A stretch of 64,000 nt of DNA. Source: Echinometra lucunter. Lineage: Eukaryota > Echinodermata > Echinoidea > Camarodonta > Echinometridae. Under the pieces are notes generated by a model that made no database searches, had not been told where the DNA came from, and saw nothing but the letters and a program-made list of their open reading frames with translations. Both the position numbers and the translations under genes were made by a program. Shown one piece after another: positions 47,653 to 58,384 of the stretch; within the stretch, counting starts at the first letter, position 1, and every line of letters begins with the position of its first letter. The stretch spans positions 13,827,650-13,891,649 of the forward strand of contig CM057162.1 of NCBI GenBank assembly GCA_029962745.1. Direction: 5' to 3'.

Positions 47653-49465
47653 ATTATTCATTCGCTTTCAAAACCGACCTGTATCTATGATACGAGCGAG
47701 CGAAGTGAGCAAGGAAAAAATATTTATACTCCTTTTCATGGTTGAGGTGAATATTCTTCATCAAAATACATGATGGGACGGAAGGTATCTAAATTATATA
47801 TCTGGTCACCTTGCTTGCCCGATTATTCTGTTATTTCAAAATGATTCCGTATCTGAATATTATACGAGCGAGTGCTGCGAGCGAGGAAAAAATATGCACT
47901 ATTATTCATGTCATTTCGTCAAAATACACTTAGGCCAGTATTAGATATCTAAATCATATATTCGGTCACCTTGCTTGCCGAATGCATTTGCTTTCAAAAA
48001 CTATCCTGTATCTAAATATTATACAAGTGAATGAGGAAAAATACATATACTTCTTTTCATGGTTGAGGTGATTGTTCTTCATCAACATACATGATGGGAC
48101 GAAAGGTATCTAAATCATATTTTAGGTCACTTCGCTTGCCCATTTCTTCTATTAATCCAAAACAATCTCGTATTTGAATATTATACAAGCGAGCACAGCG
48201 AGCGAGGGAAAATATACTCCTTTTTCATTTTATTTCACCGAAATACACTTTGGCCAATCATATATTCGGTCACCTTGCTTGCCAAATTCATTCACTTGCA
48301 AAAACTGTCCTGTATCAAAATATTCTACGAGCGAGCGAAGCAAGCGGGGACAAAATATATACTCCTTTTCATGGTTGAGGTGATTATTCATTCTTGATCA
48401 AAATACACGATGGGCCGAAAGGTATCTGAATTATGTTCCAAAACGATCCCTTTCTTTTAATATATCATGCTATTTTGTCAAAATACACTTAGGCCAGTAA
48501 GATATCTAAATCGTATATTTGGTAACGTCATTTGCCGAATTCTTTTGCTTTTCCTAAAAAGTCCCATATGTGAATAATATACATGCGAGTGCAGCGAGCG
48601 AGAAAATTTATACACCCTTTTCCATAGAATGAGTGTTATTTTGTCGTCAAAATACATTTAAACATGTAAGATATGGTCATTTTCATGTTAAAGGGTGTAA
48701 CTCTGAAATTTGAACATTTTTCTCTCCAGTGATCCCATAAAGCTACAGAATTCAAAGATATTTTGGCATATGAGTCAACTGCTTGGGTGCTACCTTGGGT
48801 AGCATGTTCAGGGATTACTTCGTTCAATTTTGGCAGGCACATAAGTACCCTAAATGTGACCCTTTTGGTGTACACGAAACACATGTACTGTGATTGCTTC
48901 TCTATTTTTGAGAACGGCATTGCTTTTCGTCGTTTCGGAGACTTCATTTTCCATTAACAATTGTTAACAAACTTCATGGGGAGGGCTCTGGTTTGAAAAG
49001 TGCTTTCTATCATTTCATTGTTCTTGACATAACACTTGATATCTATACATCCAACTAATAACAAAATTTTTCTGATCATATCACTTTCAAGAATTTTTTA
49101 AAAGCTTTAGTGAGTAGACCCAATTTTCGTTAGCTGATTTGAAGCCTCCAAAACAAACTATTCAGATAGCTTGTATATATATGAATGGAGCAACTAATCC
49201 AAACAATATATCTAAATGTAACATATGGACACCTAAGTCACTTGTTAATAAATGGCTGAGATATTTCCCACCATTAGAAAATAAGAGAAAATACAAACTT
49301 TCCATTAGCACTTGAAGCCTCCGAAACAGCAAAAGATTATTTTTCATTTTTTGAATATCTAGACCAATGTGTTTCATGTTAAATCTGCTTTGTAATCATA
49401 CATTAGGATGTAAAGACTCCCTTGAAAGTAAATAGATATCCAGTTAATTTTTTTCAAGATTTACT
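47653..49465. other. 3' flank of gene 1 with degenerate satellite
   Basis: 47680-48640 holds at least six degenerate repeats spaced about 145-250 bp, each with a TTATACGAGCGAGNGNAGCGAG motif followed by GGAAAAAATATAT and AATACA.GATGGG. No AATAAA signal is evident close to the stop codon. 48640-49465 shows no recognisable feature. Confidence 0.65.
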
Positions 49466-49965
49466 NNNNNNNNNNNNNNNNNNNNNNNNNNNNNNNNNNN
49501 NNNNNNNNNNNNNNNNNNNNNNNNNNNNNNNNNNNNNNNNNNNNNNNNNNNNNNNNNNNNNNNNNNNNNNNNNNNNNNNNNNNNNNNNNNNNNNNNNNNN
49601 NNNNNNNNNNNNNNNNNNNNNNNNNNNNNNNNNNNNNNNNNNNNNNNNNNNNNNNNNNNNNNNNNNNNNNNNNNNNNNNNNNNNNNNNNNNNNNNNNNNN
49701 NNNNNNNNNNNNNNNNNNNNNNNNNNNNNNNNNNNNNNNNNNNNNNNNNNNNNNNNNNNNNNNNNNNNNNNNNNNNNNNNNNNNNNNNNNNNNNNNNNNN
49801 NNNNNNNNNNNNNNNNNNNNNNNNNNNNNNNNNNNNNNNNNNNNNNNNNNNNNNNNNNNNNNNNNNNNNNNNNNNNNNNNNNNNNNNNNNNNNNNNNNNN
49901 NNNNNNNNNNNNNNNNNNNNNNNNNNNNNNNNNNNNNNNNNNNNNNNNNNNNNNNNNNNNNNNNN
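49466..49965. other. Assembly gap of 500 N
   Basis: Exactly 500 N, a placeholder length, so the true distance is unknown. The gap separates the 3' flank of gene 1 from the point in gene 2 equivalent to 19727. The gene 2 counterpart of the upstream duplicate (18232-19488) would fall in or before it. Confidence 1.
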
Positions 49966-50148
49966 TGTTTAGTATGGTTTAAGTTTCTGTGTACCTTTGT
50001 CTCATTATCATGGATTGGAAATTAAAGGAATCAGTTCTCACACTCTTATATTTTCTGGTACCCTCTTTCAGTCTGTGACAATTTCCTGTAGTAATATCAA
50101 GGTTTTGCAGATTGTTTGTTAATTTAATTTCCTCATGGTCCAGCTTCT

Positions 50149-50716
50149 TTAAAGGCATAGTCCACCCCAGAAGTTTCACTGTTTCAATAAAAGGAGTTAA
50201 AATTGAACAGCATTTTAAAAAATAAATGAGCAAAATCGGTCAAAGAATGAGATAAGTACACTCATTTACATTTTCTAGTAAATTACTCTTGGCTCTGCAA
50301 ATTGGCAACACTGATGACATCATATGCAAGCAGCTCTCCATTCACTTTGTACATGAAATGTCACATTTTCTCAATTTTCTTGGGAGTTAGACATTTTCTA
50401 ACCCCCATAGTCAATGTACGTTCAGAAGAATTGCTTTTTCCATAATATGCTTTGACTATGGGGTGAGAAAATGTGCAACTTCCAAGAAAATTGAGAAAAT
50501 GTGAAATTCATGTACAAAGTGAATGGAGAGGTGCTCGGCATGTGATGTCATCAGTGTTGCTAATTTGTGGAGCCAAAAGTAATTTGCTAGAAAATGTAAA
50601 TGAGTCTAATTTTCTCATTTTTTGACCAATTTTGCTCATTTCTTTGTTAAAATGCTGTTTAAATTCAACTCCTTTTATTGAAACAGTGAAAATTCTGGGG
50701 TGGACTTTCCCTTTAA
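50149..50716. mobile_element. TTAA-flanked foldback element, both arms (gene 2 5' intron)
   Basis: TTAAAGGCATAGTCCACCCC at the left is inverted at the right as GGGGTGGACTTTCCCTTTAA. The arms of about 250 bp are diverged but clearly mirror images (for example GGCAACACTGATGACATCAT against ATGTGATGTCATCAGTGTTG). TTAA at both ends suggests piggyBac-type mobilisation (inference). Confidence 0.8.
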
Positions 50717-51049
50717 TATTACATTTTGGAAACTTGACCTATCTTTCATGTGACTGAAATCTTAATGTACATATAGCATATTACAGGTGTTGAGGTAGTG
50801 CATTCATAACACCACCTGGTCAGACTTAAGTATGACAAAATGTAATAATTTGTTGGGGTTTTTTATTGAGTGAATTGAGATAAACTTTGAAATATTCATT
50901 CCATTGTATTCATTACAATGATCTGCTGATATGACCATTTTCAAATGTGGTGTTTGTGTTCTGAAGTTTTTATTTCTATTTTGAACAGATACTCTGTGGA
51001 CAGGCCTGGAGTGATTTGGAGTAAGGCAGCCTAAGCCTCAGCTTCCATC

Positions 51050-51772
51050 ATGCCAGTCTCTCTTACTGAATGGCGGGTCAGGATTGGGAGATTCATCCAA
51101 AACCCTCTAGATATTAACAAGCAGGAAATGATCCAAAGATTCCTGGAGCGATGGAAAGCTAAAAAGGAAAATACAGCAGCCAGCGCACCAGCTGCTCAAG
51201 ATCAAACACCTTGCCAATCAGCAAAGGAAGAAAAGCCAAAGATGGGAGCAAGTCCACCATCTACTCAAGATCAAACACCGTGCCAGTCAGCACAGGAAGA
51301 CAACCTAAAGACAGCAGCCAGCCCATCATCTATCCAAGACCAAACGCTGAGTGAATCAGCAAAGGAAGAAAACCCAAAGAGGGAAGCAAGTCCCCCATCT
51401 ACTCAAGACCAAACACAATGGAAATCAGCAAAGAAAGAAAAGTCAAAGACAACATCCAGTCCACCAGCTACTCAAGACCAAACACCATGCCAGTCAGCAA
51501 AGAAAGGAAAGCCAAAGATGGCAGCCTGTCCACCATCCACCCAAGCACTATGTACAGCCAGCTGTACTCCTCAGACCACCCTTCTACCATCATCTGCTGA
51601 CACAGGTCCTGTTGTCATGTCCCCTATTACTCAAGTCCTTCTGATGCTTCTGACTTTGATGACAACATGTTTTCAATGGTGTAGAAAACAGTGTTCATCC
51701 TTAATCTTTGGCCAGCTGGACAGGCAAGCAGACACAGCAGAACCTCTTGAGACTACGAAGGTTAGACAATAA
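51050..51772 (+). CDS. Start exon with repeats and transmembrane segment (gene 2)
   Basis: 240-codon frame nearly identical to 20316-21038: the same N-terminus MPVSLTEWRVRIGRFIQ, about six QDQTPCQSAK-type repeats, a hydrophobic segment near residues 188-210 and a CRKQC patch. The exon begins at acceptor 50988. The candidate donor AAG|GTTAGA after 51760 and the overlapping stop/AATAAA are preserved. The few differences from gene 1 (for example ITQVLLML against ITQVILML, and HE/QE in a repeat) are conservative and none shifts the frame. Confidence 0.7.
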   Translation: MPVSLTEWRVRIGRFIQNPLDINKQEMIQRFLERWKAKKENTAASAPAAQDQTPCQSAKEEKPKMGASPPSTQDQTPCQSAQEDNLKTAASPSSIQDQTLSESAKEENPKREASPPSTQDQTQWKSAKKEKSKTTSSPPATQDQTPCQSAKKGKPKMAACPPSTQALCTASCTPQTTLLPSSADTGPVVMSPITQVLLMLLTLMTTCFQWCRKQCSSLIFGQLDRQADTAEPLETTKVRQ

Positions 51773-52364
51773 TAAAAATTATTCAAACAATTATGTTTTA
51801 GTAAAAACTATTGATCCTACATATTGGGTCCTTGGCGGAAACAGTTAGTATTGTATCCCTGTTAGAAATTATCAATACTTTAAAATGCTGTACATACTTC
51901 TGTCACATAATCTTAATCTCTGAGATGATTTTACTCTATCACTCATCAACATTTTTATTATGGTGTTACGATTAGAGACCAATTAAGATCCACATCTAAT
52001 AAATAATATCTTATTACGGAATAATTATGTTACAGCAGAATGTTAACAGGGAAAACCGCAATAGCTTTCCTATTCATACCCAACTGGGAGACTTGCTATG
52101 CAAAGGCTCTTGTGTATTGAGTTCACTAAGGGTTAAGTTGTAATTTACAACATTTCAAAAATTTCACAATTATTCTAGTAAGTAGCTTGCACAGACATCT
52201 CATTATAAATAAGATAAAAAAAAGAAACTGGTACAATCATACAAATGAAGAACTACTATAACAGCACTTATAAAATAACCTTGAATGTTTTTATTTTTTT
52301 TTACGTGTTTAGTGATTGCTCTGATTCTTTGTGTGTTATATATTGCAACAAAATAGGAATAATA

Positions 52365-53129
52365 AATAACAAAAAAGTAAACCCCCCCTAATTAAAAATA
52401 GCATAACCTTTTTACAAAAATTTTTTCAATAAAATAATTTGGCGGAAGTGTTCCTACACTTACTGAGTAACTTGTGAAAATGAAATTGATCTGTCAAGTC
52501 ATCCATGAGTCAGAAGACATTAAAGGCAAAAATGTCACTTTTCAAAAGTCACAAGAGCCATTTTAGGGGTCTGTAAAAAACCTTAGAAAAAATTTGGTTT
52601 CTTCCATTGTTTGACCCAAATCAAGCCTATCCCCAGCACTTGTCATGCTTCTCATAGTTGGGTGAACACATTTTTTGGAAAAAAGTGACGTTCAGTCCTC
52701 CCCAATCTACAAAATCGATTCAGTTTATTGAAAGGATTGGCATCAACCAACATGGGTTAGCACATAATGTGAAAATACCAGGTAGTCGTTTTCCGGCATT
52801 AAACAGTAGATTTTTTAGCATTTCTTGCTTCATTGTTAAAGATATCCTTACTCAACCATGACACAGTCACGATAAATATCAACAACACTTTAAACAAACA
52901 CCAGACAAAGTTTGTTTCACAGACCACCCAAAATGACTCTTGTGAATTTTGAAAAGTGACATTTTTGCATTTAGTGTCTGCTCACTCATTCATGACTTGA
53001 CAGATCAATCTCATTTTCACAGAGAAGTTTAAGTGTAGGAACATTCTTGGCAAATTGTTATGTTCAAAACCTTTTTGTTCAGAAGTTATGGTATTTTTAA
53101 TTAGGGGGAGTTACTGTTTTTGTTGTGTT
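52365..53129. mobile_element. Older member of the palindromic TA-target family (gene 2 intron)
   Basis: Counterpart of 21631-22392 with the same ends and flanking TA, at the same place upstream of the 2A exon. Its presence in both genes shows that insertion predates the duplication. Confidence 0.7.
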
Positions 53130-53243
53130 TAGTTTTCTCTTCTAGAAATTTCTTTGAATAATAAAGAAAAAGTGAAAGAACTTCTTTCACAAAAAATCTT
53201 GAAGTATATAACATTCTCTTATGCTTGTTAATTTCCATTTCAG

Positions 53244-53410
53244 GTATTGCCTATGTCATCACAGTTTTCCATGGGACGACTTCTCTGCAGAAGAATGATA
53301 AGGATGATATCTTACACCATGGGTGGATTCTTTCATCTCTATCTTGCAATGATTCTATTGATGAGATCTGGTGACATTGAAACCAATCCAGGTCCAAACA
53401 CTGTAGAAAG
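53244..53410 (+). CDS. 2A-like ribosome-skipping exon (gene 2)
   Basis: 167 bp, identical base for base to the gene 1 2A exon although the surrounding introns carry substitutions and indels. The 2A core RSGDIETNPGP occupies 53364-53396. Phase 0 start and phase 2 end, completed as Ser by the Death exon at 54386. Expected to release the downstream receptor starting with Pro, with the hydrophobic leader able to act as a signal sequence. Confidence 0.9.
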
Positions 53411-54385
53411 GTACAAAAATATCTAATATCAGTAAGGGTAATGATGATGATGATATTGAAAATTATAATAATGGTAATGATAATGATTATGAAAGTATGA
53501 TAATGATGATGCTGATGCTGATAATGGTAATGATAATAATTATAATAATAATAAAGATGATGTTGATAATTATGATAATAATGATGACTTTGATAATGAG
53601 AATGATGATGATGGGGAGGTGAGGATAATAAATGATAAAAATAATGAAGTAAAAACAAAGAAATTTGTGATAATGATGTAAATGGTGATAATTATATCAT
53701 CATCATTATGTACCTTTTTTATTTCAATTCACCTTCATTATTATCATTGCTCTCTTACTTTTATTGTTGTGATAATGTTCTTATTCATTTCAATATAATT
53801 ATCAACACACTATCATCTTAGAAGTATTGCCCTAAAGACAGGACTATACTACCTGCATTGACAGTTTGGGGCAATTTGTTAGCATCCCAGGCAAATTTTG
53901 GTTTGTTCTTCAAGGGCACCTTTTATATTGTATTGTATAATTTTCACAACTCATCTGGCTTATACATGTATGTATTATGTATTGTATGTTCCTTTTGCTT
54001 TCAAGGAAGTTTATCAGAAAGATAAGATTTCACTACTGTCTTTTCACAAATGAACACTATTGTATTTCAGCAGAAAACTAATGTTCAACCTGTTGAACAC
54101 TAAGCCAGAAATAATTTGGGATAGGGCCCATGGAAAATGTGTGTTATACTGAATTCAAACAGTGCTCGATGGGTTTATTAATGGAAAATGGCAGATAATA
54201 TCTACAGAGTTTGGATGACATGTCTGATTGAAGCTTGTTATTCTCAAATTGAAATTGAGTTGCTATCGTGTAATCTGCTCTCTACTCAAAGTATTTTTAT
54301 CCTATTAAAATTTGCTCAGTTGTCCAAGTCCATCAGATTTTCAAAAGAATCTGCACTTCATAAACACTTTATTTCTTCCTTGCAG

Positions 54386-54675
54386 TACTGTCAGTAGTAA
54401 GGAGTTGCTGAAGCTATCTCGGGAGATCCCTCCTTCATACTACATGGATGTAGGGATATCCTTGGGGATCCCCCATCCACAGCTAAAGGCAATCCAGACT
54501 CAACCATCTCATAATATCAATGATGCTTTACTGGAGGTATTCATGAAATGGAATGTCATGCAGCAACCTCCAAACACAAACAAAAGAAAAGTTTTGGCAG
54601 ATGCACTTCAAGAGAATGACTTGGGTGATTTATCACAAAGACTACGAAATGGATGTCTACTTCCAAACAACACAG
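54386..54675 (+). CDS. Death-fold domain exon (gene 2)
   Basis: 290 bp, phases 2 and 1 as in gene 1. Encodes the same Death-type module with HNIND for LNISD and KRKV for KREV. The hydrophobic core residues and the closing LADALQENDLGDLSQRLRNG are unchanged, so function is probably shared. Confidence 0.85.
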
Positions 54676-55067
54676 GTATAACATTAATTCGACAATCTTG
54701 CACCTGGAATACCATGCCGAATACTGTTAAAGTCATTTGATGTGCTATAACATTCACTGCTTTGTGTAGTAACCCCTACAATGAAATTAAGAAGCATCGT
54801 GATTCACTTGTTCATTATGTTTTCTTAATTTATTTGAAAACTTTTAACTAGTTTCAAGTACCCCAGGCAATTTCAAAGCACTGTATAGATATAAATAGTA
54901 TAATCCCAGTATGTTGTTAGCTTGTAGATGGGATGCATGGTTGTTGGGAGATGTTTTGTGCAATACACTAGCTGTAATTCATATTACCTAGTATTGTTCT
55001 TGTAATATTTACTTGTGTTTAAAATGTGATTTTTCGAAATAGACATTTACATGTAGTCATGCACAAT

Positions 55068-55261
55068 TTTTTTTTTAAAAACACGTGCTCACGTTAGTAA
55101 CAATAATGCCTTTAGCATTTTCATTTATTTGATGTACAATAAAAGAGCAAATGTAGATAAAATGCCTTGCTTGAGGGCATAAGTGCCGTCACGGGGATTG
55201 AACCCCCGACTTTTGTGTCTCCAGTCAAGCGCCTTAGACCACTCGACCACGGCACCTCCAC
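55068..55261 (-). mobile_element. tRNA-derived SINE (gene 2, Death-NACHT intron)
   Basis: Same insertion as in gene 1, with identical 14-bp target duplications TAGTCATGCACAAT at 55054-55067 and 55262-55275. The tRNA-like head (55182-55256, minus strand) is better preserved here, with a paired acceptor stem, box A TGGTCGAGTGG and box B GGTTCAATCCC. Confidence 0.85.
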
Positions 55262-55545
55262 TAGTCATGCACAATGTTATTGATAAATCCCTTTAGGGTC
55301 ATGAGGATTTTGACTTATTATACCTTTGGGAGCTTGATGTACTGCATTTCTTATTCTCACTTGATAAATATAGGACCCACCCTTTTCCAATAAACAATGG
55401 GGTAACCATTTTTTGTTTACATCTGTTTGTTTTTTTTCACATGAAGTCTTTCATTGTTTGAATCTAAATAAGATTTAATATTGAATGCATTGGTGTACAT
55501 TGTTATTGATTTTCTTAGTATCACTCCCTATGTGTTTTACATTAG

Positions 55546-57209
55546 GAGGGCCATCAAGACTACCAGAATCACAGACTCAACCTCCTCCAGCTGAATCTGA
55601 GACCAAACCACTTTCTCCTGAACTGATTGAGCAGTGTGCAAATGATTTCAAGTTCAAATACAGGTCAACTCTCTGTAAGATTAGAGCTGATCCTCTTGAT
55701 CCTGCTTCTCTTGTACAGTTTGAAGACATGTACACAAACCTTATCTTGGAAGAAGAGCATAAAAGAGGCAAACGAGCACTAGATTACAATGATCTGCTTG
55801 ATTTCAAAGTCAATGGGCAGTTTCCCAAGCGGCTCATGGTTCAGGGAGAGGCAGGAGCTGGGAAAACGACCCTGTGTGCTAAGATTGCTTGGGACTGGAT
55901 TGAAGAGAAGTATTTCAAAAAGTTTGTGTGGGTTTTAATTGTTCATCTACGTGATGCTAAGCAGTACACTCTTGGTCAGATTGCAAAGTCATATTTGGAC
56001 AGGAGCAACCCAGCTACTGCTTGTCAGCTAGCTGAGTATATCCGATCAAATCCAGACAAGGTTTTCATAGCATTTGATGGATTAGATGAATTCAGTGGCA
56101 AAGTTATTTCAAGGTCAGAATGCCATGAGTCACAACCACCTCTTCAGCCATCACAGTCAAGAGGTGATTCCTCAGAGGCATGTGGAAACCCTCCTCAGAC
56201 ATCCGATATTCGTATTGTAGATATTCTTTGTTCAGTTGAGCTAGCCTCATGCCCAGTCTTAGTAACCACTCGCCCTTGGAGAGCAGTAGACATTAGATCA
56301 GATGAGGAACTAATGGAGCTGTATGCATTCATTCATGTTGAGGGTTTCAGCAGAGAGAATATATCAGTTTACATTCATAAGTACTTTGCAGAAGATGACT
56401 CTAAAGCAAATCACCTCATCCAGTTCACTCATGAGAATGACATCATATCAGAAAACATGGCCCATTATCCTATCTATGTGGCAATGCTCTGTCTCATGTG
56501 GAAATTACTTGGTGAGCAAAGACTGAACAAAATTAAATCGCTGCAGACCTTTTCTCAGATATTTAAGGAAATGATTGGCTTTCTGAAAGAGCATTATGCT
56601 CAGAAAAAGATCAAGAAAGTAGGCAGCCCATCACTCAATGCCTCTCTCATGGAAATCAACAAGCTTCTTGAACCAATAGCCAAACAAGCTTTCTCTGGTT
56701 TACTGGAAAAAACACTGATTTTCAGTGACAATGATTTCCATTCTTGTCCAGAATCAATGGAAACTGCCTGCCGGGTTGGGATTTTGTCTCAGGAGGACAG
56801 AATTAAATCAGGCACTAGTGGTGCAGATTCTCATGTAGAATTGCCAGTCTTTTTCCCACACAAACTGTTTCAGGAGTACATGGCTGGTGTCTATCTTGCT
56901 TCCCTATATGAATCAGATTGCAATGAATTCACTAGGTTGATTGGTGATGTAGTGCTGCCTAGGAAGTGGGAGTTTAGGTATCTGCTGTATTTCGCTGTGT
57001 CACAAAACAAAGCCATAGCACATTATGTAATAGAACGCATGATACAGAGTAATAGTAACACAGACTTCATGGTTGATGTAGCTTTTGAGAGTCAGGACTC
57101 AGATATAGCAACTTTGTTGAAGGAAAAGGTATCATCACAGGAGATACGCATTGGCAGGAGGATGACAGCACATACTGTGGCAGGTCATGTATTCACTAGA
57201 CTACCTGTG
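55546..57209 (+). CDS. NACHT ATPase exon (gene 2)
   Basis: 1,664 bp, acceptor ACATTAG, donor GTAAGT, phases 1 and 0. Walker A GEAGAGKTT (55845-55871), Walker B FIAFDGLDEF and sensor VLVTTRPWRA are intact. It differs from gene 1 at scattered residues and has net 14 fewer codons, mainly near the C-terminal end where gene 1 has a PPSALSEELDAERD insert that is absent here. All changes are in frame, so the ATPase looks functional. The open frame extends upstream to 55485 by reading through the intron, which is not coding. Confidence 0.95.
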
Positions 57210-57609
57210 GTAAGTATAAACATGTATAAAGATTATTTTAATTAACAAAATTACTTTATCACTCCTCATACATGTACAAGTTAAGTTCCTATATGTGCTG
57301 TACATTGTGCTATAGAAGTTAATATCAGTTCGATTTGAAAGGGCATTATGAAACCCAATGATCTTAGCACAAGATAACGCAGGTCACAGTCTTTGAAAAT
57401 GCTTTTTATATTGGAATTACATCATGCTCAACAGGTCAAAAAGGTTTGATCACAAATTAATTGAAAAGAAAGTAAGAGTGTACATGTACAACTTATGCTG
57501 TGCTGACAATCATTTTGTGTCAACATCATACTCTAAATGAACTGTAAACCTCAATTCTGAACCAAATACTGCATATATGCATATATGCATATATATTAGC
57601 TGTTATCTT

Positions 57610-58348
57610 AACCCTATTTAGCTGGGGGGGGGGGTGGGGGAGTGGGGGGGAACCCCCCATCGACATTTTTTGCGATATATCCGTAACCTGTAAAGCTCAC
57701 GCTGCAATGTTTCGTGACTTTTTCTTTCAATTCTCGCGCAACTTTTGAGACCAAAGTCGCGACACCCGGGTATGTGGTTCCAAAGTTACAGTGTACGCAA
57801 CATGCATGTCAGACCCAAAATTGCTCAAAAACGTGATTTCATGTACGAATCCAATGCAAATTCTGTTTCTAGCCAAAATTCATAAATGTGTCATTAACTG
57901 ATTAAAAACTATTAATTTCATGTTGTTTATGATCGGAATAGTGTCGCTGACAATTTCCATCAAAAAAAATAATAAAAGACCAAAAGTTGAAAAACAAAGA
58001 AATGAGAAATTTTAAAAACAATAAAGTATATGAGAAAAAAAATTTATACTGCTATTTTTTGATGTACATTTGATTTGAATCCTAAAAAGAGTGTCTAGAC
58101 CAAAATTTCAGCAGTTTTGGAGCTGTATTTACAGATTTACAGCTGTATTTACAGATTTGAATAATTTTGTTATAATTAACTATATAATTTTGGAGATTAC
58201 ATTTACGTTGTAGGTGACGTACATGCTGATTTTTGTTGCAATCGCTCTATCAACAGCCAAGATCTAAGGGGGACCAAATTAGCCCCCCCCCCCCCCCCCC
58301 CCCGGTCATGCAATTTCAAAATAGCCTGGGCTACATGTATATAGGGCT
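57610..58348. mobile_element. Insertion with G-run and C-run ends (gene 2 intron)
   Basis: Absent from the matching gene 1 intron. It begins after TTAACCCT with ATTTAGCTGGGGG and ends near CCCCCGGTCATGC...AGGGC followed by TAACCCT, a probable target duplication of 7-8 bp. No coding frame. Exact ends are uncertain. Confidence 0.55.
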
Positions 58349-58384
58349 AACCCTGAACTTAACTTAAAACTGCAGCCTTAATGT

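Noticed and set aside
55485..55545. Apparent signal peptide (MHWCTLLLIFLVSLP...) in frame with the gene 2 NACHT exon
   Set aside because: It lies in the intron before the acceptor ACATTAG, whose phase fits the Death exon. The matching gene 1 sequence does not keep this frame, so the hydrophobic reading is chance.
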